The notes beneath the pieces are model-generated. The model was not told where the DNA came from and did not search any database. It was given only the letters and a program-made list of their open reading frames with translations. This document shows, one piece after another, positions 49,451 to 58,395 of a stretch of DNA of 64,000 nucleotides. Where the stretch lies: assembly GCF_017104965.1 (NCBI RefSeq), contig NZ_JAAGPR010000035.1:1-64000 (forward strand), in the 5' to 3' direction. How positions within the stretch are numbered: position 1 is the first letter of the stretch; the number at the start of each line of letters is the position of its first letter. The stretch comes from Paraburkholderia sp. Ac-20340. Lineage in GTDB: Bacteria; Pseudomonadota; Gammaproteobacteria; Burkholderiales; Burkholderiaceae. The translations under genes were made by a program, and so were the position numbers.

Positions 49451-50191
49451 ATGCAGAACTACGGTATCGCTCACGTCTGGGCGCAAGGGGATTTCGTGAC
49501 GCGCGGCATCGCGCTGGCACTGTTCATCATGTCGGTGCTGTCGTGGTGCGTGATCGTCGTGAAAGGTTGGAACGTCGCGCGCCTCAAGCGCCAGACCAAG
49601 AACGCCGAACAGCAGTTCTGGCACTCGGACGATCTCGCCGATGGCGTTAAGAAGCTCGGCAGCGGCACGCGCGAAGACAACCCGTTCCTCGCGCTCGCGC
49701 TGTCAGGCCAGGAAGCCGCCGATCACCATCACCAGACGCAACCGCATCTGCATGACCGCATGGACGTGTCCGACTGGGTCACGCGCTGCCTGAAGGACAC
49801 GATGGACGAATCCGTCGCGAAGATGCAATCGGGTCTCGCGATCCTCGCCTCGATCGGCAGCACGGCGCCGTTCGTCGGCCTGTTCGGTACGGTGTGGGGC
49901 ATCTATCACGCCCTGCTCTCGATCGGCGCATCGGGCCAGACCTCGATCGACGCAGTGGCGGGTCCGGTCGGCGAAGCGCTGATCATGACGGCCTTCGGTC
50001 TGTTCGTGGCGATTCCGGCAGTGCTCGGCTACAACGCCCTGACGCGCGCCAACAAGGCCATCGTCACGAAGCTCAACCGCTTCGCGCACGGCCTGCACGC
50101 TTTCTTCGTGACGGGCGCACGCCTGTCGTCGACGGCCAAGGGCAGCAACGCGGGCAACGGCAACCTGCGCGTCGCCGCACGCAACCATTAA
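49451..50191 (+). CDS. exbB: ExbB proton channel subunit
   Basis: 246 residues of the MotA/TolQ/ExbB family. Three membrane segments; 'LAILASIGSTAPFVGLFGTVWGIYHALLSIG' and 'GPVGEALIMTAFGLFVAIPAVLGYNAL' are the conserved TM2 and TM3 motifs. Good ribosome-binding site (AAAGGA). The His-rich loop 'DHHHQTQPHLHD' about residue 97 is unusual. Confidence 0.93.
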   Translation: MQNYGIAHVWAQGDFVTRGIALALFIMSVLSWCVIVVKGWNVARLKRQTKNAEQQFWHSDDLADGVKKLGSGTREDNPFLALALSGQEAADHHHQTQPHLHDRMDVSDWVTRCLKDTMDESVAKMQSGLAILASIGSTAPFVGLFGTVWGIYHALLSIGASGQTSIDAVAGPVGEALIMTAFGLFVAIPAVLGYNALTRANKAIVTKLNRFAHGLHAFFVTGARLSSTAKGSNAGNGNLRVAARNH

Positions 50192-50209
50192 TCGGCGGAG
50201 GCAAGCAAC

Positions 50210-50629
50210 ATGGCGATGAGCCCTTTTGCCAGCGATGACGACGATGGCCTGATGAACGAAATCAACATGACGCCGCTCGTCGACGTCATGCTGGTGCTCC
50301 TGATCGTTTTCATGGTGACGATCCCCGTGATCCGTCATGCCGTGAAGATCGACCTGCCGCACGCGAGCAGCCAGAAGGAAGACACCAAGCCCGCGCAGAT
50401 CAATGTGTCGATCGAAGCGGACGGCACGGTGCTGTGGGACGGCAATGCCGTCAGCGACGACCAGCTCACCGCGAAAATCGCGGCAGCGGCGCAGCAGGAA
50501 CCGCAGCCCGAACTGCACCTGAACGCGGATCGCAAGGTCCAGTACGAGAAGGTGGCGCAGGTGATGTCGGCGGCGCAAAGCGGCGGTCTGACGAAGCTCG
50601 GCTTCGTGACCGATCCGGCGCACAAGTAA
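50210..50629 (+). CDS. exbD: ExbD energy-transducing subunit
   Basis: 139 residues. One N-terminal membrane helix with the key proton-carrying aspartate: 'MNEINMTPLVDVMLVLLIVFMVTIPV'. The periplasmic C-terminal domain follows ('VSIEADGTVLWDGNAV', 'VQYEKVAQVMSAAQSGGLTKLGFVTDP'). 18 bases after exbB. Confidence 0.93.
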   Translation: MAMSPFASDDDDGLMNEINMTPLVDVMLVLLIVFMVTIPVIRHAVKIDLPHASSQKEDTKPAQINVSIEADGTVLWDGNAVSDDQLTAKIAAAAQQEPQPELHLNADRKVQYEKVAQVMSAAQSGGLTKLGFVTDPAHK

Positions 50630-50730
50630 CACACCGCTTGCTTTCGCAGGCACCGAACGCGCGGCTCACCGGCCGCGCGTTTTCTTTTGCGGCAAATTAT
50701 TTCGGATACCGAATAATCAGAGCGCAAAGT

Positions 50731-50764
50731 AAAAGGCCTTCATCGTCGGATGAAGGCCTTTTTT
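50731..50764 (+). terminator. Terminator after exbD
   Basis: AAAAGGCCTTCATC (50731-50744) pairs perfectly with GATGAAGGCCTTTT (50749-50762) over 14 bp with a GTCG loop, then two more T. It ends the tonB-exbB-exbD transcript. Confidence 0.92.
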
Positions 50765-51077
50765 CGAGCGCACGCGGCGCATTCGGGCGGTGGCGACACT
50801 CCCCGACAATCGCTCGGTTCACGTCGGCACATGCGACTGCCGTGATCGACACGGACTGCGCGTTCAGCCCTGAAGGCTCGCTATGATAGCGGCCATCTGT
50901 TCCCGCACAAGACCGGTGCTTGGCGAGAGGACTTCAATATATGCCTCTCGCTCGCCCGCTTCAAGACTTTGCCCATTGAAAGTAACGATTGCCGGCGACG
51001 CTTAAATGCCTAAACGCAAATGCACGATGTTCGCAAAGCTCTCAAACATGGCGATGACGTAACAAAAAGCCTTGTTT
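50765..51077. other. Intergenic region with no recognised gene
   Basis: About 310 bases between the exbD terminator and the end of the convergent LysR gene. A CTATGATAG string at 50881-50889 resembles a -10 but no gene follows it on the plus strand. Nothing else was seen. Confidence 0.4.
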
Positions 51078-52118
51078 TCAGGCCGTTTCGATGTTGCTCG
51101 TGGACTTGGTGCGAGGCAAACCCGACGTCACAGGCGGCTGCGTCTGAACACCATTCTTCGCCATCAAGGCTGCAACATCGCTTCTGAGCGGACATTCCTG
51201 CTGCAGGCTTTTGTCGGCATCGAGCACTTCGACGAGGTAATCGACAAACGCGCGCACGGCCGGAACCATGCCCTGACGCGAGAGGAATACCGCATACAGT
51301 TGCGGCACCGGCAGCGTCCATCCCGGCATGACCGGCGAGAGCTTGCCGGTGCGCAGCGCGGCGCCATACATCATCTCCGGCATTGCGGCGATACCCAGAC
51401 CTTGCAGCGCGGCTTCGCGGATCGTCGTGAGATCGGCGCTGATGAGACGCGGCTCGTGTTCGTGCGAATGGCGCGTGCCGTCCGGCGCGATCAGATGAAA
51501 GACATGACGGCCGTCGCCAGTGGGCGTATCGAGTGTTTCGAAGCGGGAGAGATCGTCCGGCGTGAGCGGCGGCGCGTTCTGCGCCAGCAGGCTGGGCGCA
51601 CCCACCAGCATCTGCTCGGTGCGCCACAGCGGACGCACGACGATGTTGGCGTTCTGCGGCGGCTCCGAGCGCACCCGCAGGGCGATATCTACCGAATCCT
51701 CGAACAGATCGATCACACGATTGGTCACGCGCATCACCACCCGTACCTCCGGGAAGCGATGCATGAATTCGGGAATGATCTGCGAAAAGATGGTCTGCGA
51801 CAGCGTGACCGGCACGCTCACGCGCACCGTGCCGCGCGGCGACGAACGCAGCGACTGCACCACGTTCACGGCGGCCTGCGCCTCCGCGAGCATCGCGCGG
51901 CAGTGCTGGTAGAACAGCTCGCCCGCTTCGGTGAGCGCGAGCTTGCGCGTGGAGCGCTGCAGCAGACGCACGCCCAGCGACGCCTCCAGCTCGCTCACGC
52001 GGCGCGACAGCCGCGACTTGGAAATGCCGAGCACCCGCTCGGCCGCCGAGAATCCGCCGTGTTCGACCACCTGCGAAAAGTACATCAGGTCGTTCAGGTT
52101 GTGCGAATCGATTTTCAT
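51078..52118 (-). CDS. LysR-family transcriptional regulator
   Basis: 346 residues. The N-terminal HTH 'LNDLMYFSQVVEHGGFSAAERVLGISKSRLSRRVSELEASLGVRLLQRSTRKL' has the family signature, and the effector-binding domain follows. The C-terminal extension of about 40 residues beyond the usual 300 ends 'SGLPRTKSTSNIETA'. It is divergent from the pirin gene with a 122-base gap, a pairing common in proteobacteria, and it probably controls it. Confidence 0.87.
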   Translation of the reverse strand: MKIDSHNLNDLMYFSQVVEHGGFSAAERVLGISKSRLSRRVSELEASLGVRLLQRSTRKLALTEAGELFYQHCRAMLAEAQAAVNVVQSLRSSPRGTVRVSVPVTLSQTIFSQIIPEFMHRFPEVRVVMRVTNRVIDLFEDSVDIALRVRSEPPQNANIVVRPLWRTEQMLVGAPSLLAQNAPPLTPDDLSRFETLDTPTGDGRHVFHLIAPDGTRHSHEHEPRLISADLTTIREAALQGLGIAAMPEMMYGAALRTGKLSPVMPGWTLPVPQLYAVFLSRQGMVPAVRAFVDYLVEVLDADKSLQQECPLRSDVAALMAKNGVQTQPPVTSGLPRTKSTSNIETA

Positions 52119-52240
52119 GTCGTCGTTCCAGCGATGGGACAATCCATTGCGATCAGGCGGTCAAACAGGCCAAATCGGCTACCTATAATAGCGGTTTGTT
52201 TCGCATATCGCGCAATTCCCATTTTTTCGAGGTGATATCC

Positions 52241-53122
52241 ATGTCGGCCGTCCGCTCGATCGCCCACGTTTTTCCCGCGGTTCGTACAACCGAGGGCGGT
52301 GGGTTCGTCGTCCATCGTCCCTTCCCTACCCGTCAGCTGATGGATTTCGATCCGTTCCTGCTGCTCGACGAGATGGGCCCCACCGACTACGCGCCCGGCG
52401 CGGCCAAGGGCGCGCCCGACCATCCGCATCGCGGCTTCGAAACCGTCACGTATATGCTCGCGGGCCGCTTCGGCCATAAGGATTCGGTCGGCCATTCGGG
52501 CACGCTCAATCCCGGCGATGTGCAGTGGATGACGGCCGGCGCCGGCGTGATTCACAGCGAGATGCCCGACCCCGAATTCACGCGCACGGGCGGCCGCATG
52601 CACGGCCTGCAACTGTGGGTGAACCTGCCGGCATCGGACAAGATGATCGCGCCGCGCTATCAGGAAATGCCGCACGCGGGCATTCCGCAAGGGCGCTCGG
52701 CCGACGGCAAGGCCACGGTGAAGGTGATCGCGGGCGAATCGCTGGGCGCGAAGGCGGCCATCGAAACGCGCACGCCCATCCTTTATCTGCATTTCACGCT
52801 GGCGCCCGGCGCGCGCGTGGAGCAGCCGGTGCCGCATGCGTGGAATGTGTTCGCCTACGGGATTTCGGGCACGGCGCAGTATGGCGCCGAAGGCGAAGCG
52901 ATCGCCGCGCAGCAGATGGTGGCCTTTGCCGGCGACGGCGAAACCGTCACGATCGCCGCGCCCGCCGATGCGAGCGAAGCGGTGGAAGTGCTGCTGATCG
53001 GCGGTCTGCCGCTCAACGAGCCGGTGGTGCGCTACGGCCCGTTCGTGATGAATACCGAGCAGGAAATCCGCCAGGCGGTGCTCGATTACCAGGCCGGACG
53101 CATGGGGCGGATTGCGCATTGA
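52241..53122 (+). CDS. Pirin family protein
   Basis: 293 residues, two cupin domains. 'DFDPFLLLDEMGPTDYAPGAAKGAPDHPHRGFETVTYMLAGRFGHKDSVGHSGTLNPGDVQWMTAGAGVIHSEMP' carries the metal ligands (H-x-H, E, H of the pirin cupin). Bacterial pirins act as quercetinase-like enzymes or regulators of pyruvate metabolism; which applies here is unknown. ATG at 52241 has GAGGTG upstream. Confidence 0.92.
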   Translation: MSAVRSIAHVFPAVRTTEGGGFVVHRPFPTRQLMDFDPFLLLDEMGPTDYAPGAAKGAPDHPHRGFETVTYMLAGRFGHKDSVGHSGTLNPGDVQWMTAGAGVIHSEMPDPEFTRTGGRMHGLQLWVNLPASDKMIAPRYQEMPHAGIPQGRSADGKATVKVIAGESLGAKAAIETRTPILYLHFTLAPGARVEQPVPHAWNVFAYGISGTAQYGAEGEAIAAQQMVAFAGDGETVTIAAPADASEAVEVLLIGGLPLNEPVVRYGPFVMNTEQEIRQAVLDYQAGRMGRIAH

Positions 53123-53285
53123 GCGATGCGAGCTGACATCGAGCGGCCCCGGCACGCCCTATGCGCGCCGAGGCTAAGCCACAGCCCGCGTCGCTTTTTG
53201 TCACAATAAGGTTTTGCTGGCCGCGCGCCGGACTCCGGTCTGGGCGCGGCCGTCTCCATTCAACCGTTCCGTCCGCGAGGAGCGC

Positions 53286-53699
53286 ATGGCCGACACCGCA
53301 GTCACCGCACACGCAGTTACAGCCCATATCGGCTCGACCAACTATCAGGTCCAGTTCGACGACGGTACTCACACGTGGATCGCCGATGAACCGGCGACGC
53401 TCGGCGGCGGCGACCGCGGGCCCACGCCCTTCTCCCTGCTGCTGTCGAGCCTGGGCGCGTGCACGACCATCACGCTGAAGATGTACGCGCAGCGCAAGGA
53501 GTGGCCGCTCGAAGGCGTGCGCGTGAAGCTGTCGATGGAAACCGGCAGCGAAGGCACCACGATCGACCGGCAGATTGCCCTCGAAGGCCCGCTCTCGGAC
53601 GAGCAGCGCGAGCGTCTGTTGCAGATCGCGAACGCCTGCCCGGTCCACAAGATCCTCACGAACACGATTCACATCCGCTCGGGCCTCGTGGCCGCGTAA
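53286..53699 (+). CDS. OsmC/Ohr-family protein
   Basis: 137 residues. Two redox cysteines in the expected places: 'LSSLGACTTITLKMYAQRKEWPLEGVRV' and 'NACPVHKILTNTIHI'. OsmC-type proteins reduce organic hydroperoxides with thiol cofactors. ATG at 53286. The DUF1857 gene follows after 31 bases. Confidence 0.9.
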   Translation: MADTAVTAHAVTAHIGSTNYQVQFDDGTHTWIADEPATLGGGDRGPTPFSLLLSSLGACTTITLKMYAQRKEWPLEGVRVKLSMETGSEGTTIDRQIALEGPLSDEQRERLLQIANACPVHKILTNTIHIRSGLVAA

Positions 53700-53730
53700 G
53701 CGCGGACGGACATCACAGGAAGCCGTCGCC

Positions 53731-54216
53731 TTGAATTTCGAACACCTTATCCAGATCAACGATCCGACCAACCCGCTCGTGCTGCCCATGACGCGCGAGC
53801 AGTTGTGGGAAGGCCTCGTGCTGCGCGCCGAACAGCCGCAGCTCTTCGTGCTCGGCCTCGACAGCTGCACGATTCTCTCGCGCGAAGGCGATGTGCTCGA
53901 GCGCGAACTGCACTACGGTCAGGCCACGGTGCGCGATCGCGTCACGTTCACCCCTCACGCGAGCGTGCGCTACGACATCCTCGCGACCGCCGACTACGTG
54001 GGCGGCTCGCTGACGATGACGATCGAGGAACCCGACGCGCAGCAGCTTTTTCTGCGCTTCGAATACAGCACGACGCTGCCGACCGCCGATTCGGGCGAGC
54101 AGCATGAGACATCGGAGATCGTGAAGTCGGCCTACCGCGAGTCGGATATCGACACCGTGCGGCTGATCCGCCAATACGTGCAGGGTCCGGGCGAGCCGGA
54201 AGCGCCGCTGCACTAA
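53731..54216 (+). CDS. DUF1857 / AtaL-like SRPBCC-fold protein
   Basis: 161 residues starting with TTG ('NFEHLIQINDPTNPLVLPMTREQLWEGLVLRAEQPQLFVLGLDSCTI'). This N-terminus and 'ADYVGGSLTMTIEEPDAQQLFLRFEYSTTLP' match DUF1857 (AtaL-like), a START/SRPBCC-fold family with a hydrophobic ligand pocket. The function is unknown. It is 31 bases after osmC, with AGGA upstream, so co-expression is likely. Confidence 0.85.
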   Translation: MNFEHLIQINDPTNPLVLPMTREQLWEGLVLRAEQPQLFVLGLDSCTILSREGDVLERELHYGQATVRDRVTFTPHASVRYDILATADYVGGSLTMTIEEPDAQQLFLRFEYSTTLPTADSGEQHETSEIVKSAYRESDIDTVRLIRQYVQGPGEPEAPLH

Positions 54217-54245
54217 AAGTTTTGCCCGCTGGCAACCCATCCCGC

Positions 54246-54276
54246 ACGCCCGGCCTCGCGCCGGGCGTTGTTTTTT
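54246..54276 (+). terminator. Terminator after the DUF1857 gene
   Basis: ACGCCCGGC (54246-54254) pairs with GCCGGGCGT (54260-54268), 9 bp with a 5-base loop, followed by TGTTTTTT. Confidence 0.9.
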
Positions 54277-54345
54277 CAGGGATAAACGCGCGCATCGGGC
54301 ATAAAGCTATCGCTACCCGATTTCGATCAATTTATCGCAATTGAA

Positions 54346-54364
54346 AATAAGAACAATTATCATT
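54346..54364. promoter_or_regulatory. Fur box before hemP
   Basis: Reverse strand AATGATAATTGTTCTTATT; it differs from the bfd site only in the central and right-hand bases. The hemP start codon is 45 bases downstream. Confidence 0.7.
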
Positions 54365-54409
54365 TAGAATTCATTCATCGAATCGAGACACAGACAGACC
54401 GTCACGTTC

Positions 54410-54664
54410 ATGACTGAATTCAACCGCTCATCGACTCTTAGCCTGCGCCGTTCGGGTTCCGCGTTGACCACCACGCGAGCACCCAAGGCAGCCGCACCGG
54501 CCAGCGTCACGCGCAACACGGAAGCCGCCAGCGCGCCCAGCAACGAACGCTCGCTGGACAGCACGGCCCTTTTGCAAGGCCGCAGCCATGTGAGCATCCT
54601 GCACAACGGCGAGACCTATCAGCTGCGCGCCACGCGTCTGGGCAAGCTGATTCTCACCAAGTGA
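54410..54664 (+). CDS. hemP: Hemin uptake protein HemP/HmuP
   Basis: 84 residues. The conserved C-terminus 'HVSILHNGETYQLRATRLGKLILTK' is diagnostic of HemP/HmuP, a small protein that activates haem-receptor expression in rhizobia and Burkholderiales. The N-terminal 45 residues are Ser/Ala-rich and likely flexible. It stands alone here, without a haem receptor beside it, under a Fur-like box. Confidence 0.9.
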   Translation: MTEFNRSSTLSLRRSGSALTTTRAPKAAAPASVTRNTEAASAPSNERSLDSTALLQGRSHVSILHNGETYQLRATRLGKLILTK

Positions 54665-54873
54665 GGTGGTAGTTTTTTAGTACCGGGTATTGTGGGGACC
54701 GCCTCCATCGAGAGGCGTTGGGCAGTAGCCAGCAACGACGGCTTGCACGCGAGATCTAGACCCCTTCGTGCACACATCCTTCAAGCCGGCCGTCACAGCA
54801 AGCCAAGCCATTTTTTTGTTCTCACCTTTGACTACGGGAGCGGCGCGTGAAGCGTAGCCGCCCTGGGCGAGAG
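54665..54873 (+). ncRNA. Structured 3' region of hemP, candidate small RNA
   Basis: Between the hemP stop and a strong terminator lie some 210 bases without a plus-strand gene, with small hairpins CGCCTC-CATC-GAGGCG-like (54701-54716) and GCGGC-N12-GCCGC (about 54841-54862). Transcription from hemP, or from a promoter inside, would yield a structured RNA. A reverse-strand frame (54677-54922, 81 codons) overlaps and is the alternative. No known RNA family was recognised. Confidence 0.3.
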
Positions 54874-54903
54874 CCGCGGCAGAGTCCGCGGCTTTTGTTT
54901 TTG
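54874..54903 (+). terminator. Strong terminator downstream of hemP
   Basis: GCCGCGG (54874-54880) pairs with CCGCGGC (54887-54893) over 7 bp with a 6-base loop, followed by TTTTGTTTTT. It shows that plus-strand transcription of hemP, or of a small RNA, ends about 240 bases after the hemP stop. Confidence 0.85.
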
Positions 54904-55058
54904 CCGTCGAGGCATGCTGCATGGGGAAGGCAGCGGCGGTTCGCGTTTTATCAGCAGCGATACCGAGCCGCGATTATAACCGCGACCTCCCCCTACTCGT
55001 AAACCCTTTCGTTGATCTGAATTTCATCGGCGGCGGTGCGACGCCTGCCCGACCGCGC

Positions 55059-55466
55059 TCAATCGATGTTCAGCGCCGCGATGCCCGCCTGCGCAATCGC
55101 CGCATCCTGATCGGATTTCACGCCCGACACGCCCACCGCGCCGATCACATCGCCCTTCACGACGATGGGCACGCCGCCTTCGAGCATCGCCGGCAGCGGC
55201 GCGCTCAGAAACGCCGTGCGGCCCTGGCGGATCACATCTTCGTACACCTTGCTTTCCTTGCGCCCCAGCGCGGAGGTGCGCGCCTTGCCGTGGGCGATTT
55301 CGGCGCTGATGGGCGGTGCGCCGTCGAGGCGGCGCAGGTACAGCAGATGGCCGCCATCGTCGACGATCGAGATCGTCACGTTCCATTCATTCGCGCGGGC
55401 GTGCGCGACGGCTGCGTCGGCTACCCGGATCACATCTTCGTCGGTCAATACTGCTCGCGTTCGCAT
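55059..55466 (-). CDS. GlcG/HbpS-like haem-degrading domain protein
   Basis: 135 residues of the GlcG/HbpS family (PF03928 type). 'VADAAVAHARANEWNVTISIVDDGGHLLYLRRLDGAPPISAEIAHGKARTSA' and 'LEGGVPIVVKGDVIGAVGVSGVKSDQDAAIAQAGIAAL' are the conserved halves. Some members bind haem or cobalamin, others are of unknown use. It lies downstream of the ftr operon behind a terminator, and near hemP, which fits a role in haem or iron handling. Confidence 0.85.
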   Translation of the reverse strand: MRTRAVLTDEDVIRVADAAVAHARANEWNVTISIVDDGGHLLYLRRLDGAPPISAEIAHGKARTSALGRKESKVYEDVIRQGRTAFLSAPLPAMLEGGVPIVVKGDVIGAVGVSGVKSDQDAAIAQAGIAALNID

Positions 55467-55485
55467 GCGTGTCTCCGAAAAGTCA

Positions 55486-55517
55486 AAAACCGGGTGACGG
55501 AACGTCGACCCGGTTTT
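55486..55517. terminator. Terminator between ftrD and the GlcG gene
   Basis: AAAACCGGGT (55486-55495) pairs with ACCCGGTTTT (55508-55517), a 10-bp stem with T runs on both strands; on the minus strand it lies about 80 bases after the ftrD stop codon. Confidence 0.82.
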
Positions 55518-55596
55518 TTGAGAGTAGCACCCACACTTGCGCTGCGACGCCCCGATGCGGCGTATACCGCCTATATCAGCAGCACCGGAAAAATGC

Positions 55597-57021
55597 TCAA
55601 CGCGTCCAGCCCCAGAACATCAGCCACCAGGCGCTATCGACCACCGCGAGTGCGAGCGCGAAGCCCAGCATGGCGAGGCCGCGCTGCCAGAAGCGCGTGC
55701 TGTAGCGGCCCGTCACGCGCCAGGCGAGCCACGCGCTCCACAGATTCGTGATGACGAGAATCGCAATGCGCACTTCGGTCGCCCAGTCGAGCGGCACGTG
55801 TTCGGCGCGCAGCAGCGACAGCGTCGTCGCCGACAAACCGAGGAACACGCCCGCGCCCGCCAGCGGAATCAGCGACTGCGCGAAGTGATGCAGACGGCGC
55901 ATTTCGAAGCGGCCGAGCGTTGCCGTCGACGCCGCGAGAATCGCGAACAGCGCGGTGCCGTAGACCAGCCCCGTGGCGACGATATAACCGACGATCATCG
56001 TGCCGTCGAGCCACGAGAACACATCGTTCTGCTCGGGGTAATGCGTGAGCAGGAACCAGGGCGCGTTGGTCTCGAGCGGCCAAGTGATATCGCGATCGAT
56101 CAGCCAGCCCGCGAGCCACTGCTTCATGGCGATAAACCACGGCGAGCCGGTCCAGTGAAATGCACCGATGGCAATACCAAGCAGTCCGTACAGAATCAGC
56201 GCGGTATCCCAGCCATCGGCCTGGCTGTCGCCGAGTTCGACGACTTCTTCGGCCGGCGAGCGCCACGTCAGCGCAATCGCATCGCGGTGACCGCTGCAAC
56301 GGCCGCACATATGGCATTGCGCGGCGCCCTTCATATTGCGCAGCGGCACCAGCGGCGCGCAGTTGACGGGAATCACACGATGCCCGCCGTGCTCGCCGTG
56401 CGTGTACGAGTTGCGCCACGCGTCTTCATCGACCTTGAAGCGGAACGGAGCGAGGCGCGCCAGAAGCGCAAAAACCCCGTTCACGGGGCAGAGATATTTA
56501 CACCAGACGCGCTTCTCGCGTCCGTACAGAAAGCCGATCACCATCGCACCGAGCGTCGATCCGCCCAGCACCAGCAACACCGCCTTCGGATACTGGTAGA
56601 CGCTCACCATCTGTCCGTAGATGGTGGTCAGGCCGAAGGCCACGAAGGGCCAGCCGCCCCAGCGCATCCAGCGTGGAATCGCGCGGCCGCGGCCGAACTT
56701 GCTGGCGAATTCGGTGAGCGCGCCTTCGGGGCAGAGCACGCCGCACCACACGCGTCCGAGCATCACCATCGAGAGCAGCACGAACGGCCACCAGATGCCC
56801 CAGAACACGAACTGCGCGGCGAGCGTCAGATTGTTCCAGAGGTGCGAGGTATCGTCGGGCAGCGGCAGCACCGCGGGTACGAGAATCAGGAACGCGTAGA
56901 CGGCGACCACGACCCACTGCACGCCGCGAATGATCGCGCCGTGCCGTTGCATCCATTGGCCCGCCTGGGCCAGCCTGCCCTGCCGCCGCATCCCGGGCGG
57001 CTGGGCCGATGCACAACTCAT
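55597..57021 (-). CDS. ftrD: FtrD polyferredoxin-like membrane protein
   Basis: 474 residues. About ten membrane segments plus NosR/NapH-type 4Fe-4S motifs: 'WCGVLCPEGALTEF', 'WCKYLCPVNGVFALL' and 'CHMCGRCSGHRDAI'. In the FtrABCD system of Burkholderia and Bordetella it accepts the electron taken when Fe(II) is oxidised for import. The start overlaps the ftrC stop (ATGA). The family name is known for the operon; the electron role is a model in the literature. Confidence 0.9.
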   Translation of the reverse strand: MSCASAQPPGMRRQGRLAQAGQWMQRHGAIIRGVQWVVVAVYAFLILVPAVLPLPDDTSHLWNNLTLAAQFVFWGIWWPFVLLSMVMLGRVWCGVLCPEGALTEFASKFGRGRAIPRWMRWGGWPFVAFGLTTIYGQMVSVYQYPKAVLLVLGGSTLGAMVIGFLYGREKRVWCKYLCPVNGVFALLARLAPFRFKVDEDAWRNSYTHGEHGGHRVIPVNCAPLVPLRNMKGAAQCHMCGRCSGHRDAIALTWRSPAEEVVELGDSQADGWDTALILYGLLGIAIGAFHWTGSPWFIAMKQWLAGWLIDRDITWPLETNAPWFLLTHYPEQNDVFSWLDGTMIVGYIVATGLVYGTALFAILAASTATLGRFEMRRLHHFAQSLIPLAGAGVFLGLSATTLSLLRAEHVPLDWATEVRIAILVITNLWSAWLAWRVTGRYSTRFWQRGLAMLGFALALAVVDSAWWLMFWGWTR

Positions 57022-57863
57022 GCTGCTTTCCTTTTGCTCACTGCGGCGTTACGGCCGCTGGCGCGGCGCGCCAGGAACCACACCACGAGCCAGTACACCG
57101 CGTAAGCGATCAGGTTCATCAACGCCGGATGGGCGCGGTAACCGGTCAGCGTCGCGACCAGCGAACCGAAGGTGCTCGAATCGTCGAGGATCATCGACGA
57201 ATTCCAGACCTGGTCGACGATGGTCGGCAAGACTTCCTTGTCGATCAGCTTGTCCACGCCGGTCTGGAACAGGCCCGCGCCGAGGAACAGCAGCATGATT
57301 TCCGTGACGCGGAAAAAGAGACGCCACGAGAACACCTTGCCGCCCAGTTGCAGGAGATAGAACGTCAGGAACGCGAGGCCCAGACCGAGCAGCACGGCCA
57401 CATACTGGCTCGCATCCACATGGCCCGACTGGCCGAAACCGAGGCCGTACAGGAAGATCACCGTTTCGCTGCCTTCACGGGCGATGGCCAGCGCGACGAG
57501 CACCGTAATGCCCCACCAGTTGGCATCGCGCGTGGTCTTTTGCAGCGACTCTTCCATCTCGCGCTTGAGCGTGCGGCCGTGCTGCTTCATCCACAGCACC
57601 ATCTGCACGATCAGCACGCAGGCCACCAGCACCATGCCGGTCTGGAAGTAATCCTGGGCGTCGCCCGACAGCACTTCCGTGAAGCCGACCAGCGCCGCGC
57701 CCAGCGCAACCGCCGCCAGAATGCCCGCACCGACGCCTGCCCACAGATACGGCAGGCCGCGACGCGCATCGGCGTCGCCGTTCTTCAGCCACGCATACAG
57801 AATGCCGACGACGAGCAGCGCTTCCACGCTCTCACGCCAGACGATGAACAATACCTGACCCAT
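57018..57863 (-). CDS. ftrC: FtrC iron permease (FTR1 family)
   Basis: 281 residues, seven membrane segments. The two R-E-x-x-E iron-binding motifs of FTR1 permeases are present: R10-E11-S-V-E14 ('VWRESVEALLVVG') and R129-E130-G-S-E133 ('AREGSETVIFLYG'). It carries oxidised iron across the inner membrane. Confidence 0.93.
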   Translation of the reverse strand: MGQVLFIVWRESVEALLVVGILYAWLKNGDADARRGLPYLWAGVGAGILAAVALGAALVGFTEVLSGDAQDYFQTGMVLVACVLIVQMVLWMKQHGRTLKREMEESLQKTTRDANWWGITVLVALAIAREGSETVIFLYGLGFGQSGHVDASQYVAVLLGLGLAFLTFYLLQLGGKVFSWRLFFRVTEIMLLFLGAGLFQTGVDKLIDKEVLPTIVDQVWNSSMILDDSSTFGSLVATLTGYRAHPALMNLIAYAVYWLVVWFLARRASGRNAAVSKRKAA

Positions 57864-57967
57864 TCAACACCTCCTGCCGCCGGCTTTCGCGCCGGCCGCG
57901 TACTGACTTTGCAACGCCGATTTCATGTCGTCGCGCCTGTCACGGCGCAACACGCATCTGGCAACGC

Positions 57968-58300
57968 TTATTTGGCAACAATCACGCCCTGCGCCTGCTG
58001 ATGAAAATCGTCGAAAAACTTGTACTCGCCCGGATCGAGCGGCGCGATCACCACGAACGAATCCGCACCCGGCGCCAGCACCTTCTCTTTACGCAACTGG
58101 ACACTTTCGAACTCGGCCGCGCCCTTACCCACATTGCGCACCTCGATCTTGATGCGCTTGCCCGCCGGCACTTCGATGCGCGCGGGGTTGAGCTTGCCGT
58201 CGTTCATGTCGAGCTTGAAAGTCGGCAGATCTTCGGCGTGCGCGAGCGACGCCACAGAAGCCAGTGCAAACAGCGCCGCAAACTTACGCAATCCAGTCAT
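57968..58300 (-). CDS. ftrB: FtrB periplasmic cupredoxin
   Basis: 110 residues, signal peptide 'MTGLRKFAALFALASVASLAHA'. The mature part is a cupredoxin-like beta sandwich (EfeO/FtrB type): 'PARIEVPAGKRIKIEVRNVGKGAAEFESVQLRKEKVLAPGADSFVVIAPLDPGEYKFFDDFHQQAQGVIVAK'-like order, with Glu, Asp and His ligands. Proposed to oxidise Fe(II) or bind copper before transfer to FtrC. ATG at 58300 preferred over an earlier start lacking a signal peptide. Confidence 0.88.
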   Translation of the reverse strand: MTGLRKFAALFALASVASLAHAEDLPTFKLDMNDGKLNPARIEVPAGKRIKIEVRNVGKGAAEFESVQLRKEKVLAPGADSFVVIAPLDPGEYKFFDDFHQQAQGVIVAK

Positions 58301-58395
58301 CAGTGTTACCTGTTCCTTGATGTCCGCGATGGACTTCACGCTCGCCGCGCACTAAACAATACCTGCGCATGCGCGGCGAACCTGGTCGGGCGTGC

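Noticed and set aside
54665..54903. tmRNA or 6S RNA after hemP
   Set aside because: No tRNA-like ends, tag frame or 6S bubble could be matched.
54677..54922. 81-codon reverse-strand frame downstream of hemP
   Set aside because: No family similarity, no clear ribosome-binding site, and it overlaps a plus-strand terminator; kept only as an alternative to the RNA candidate.
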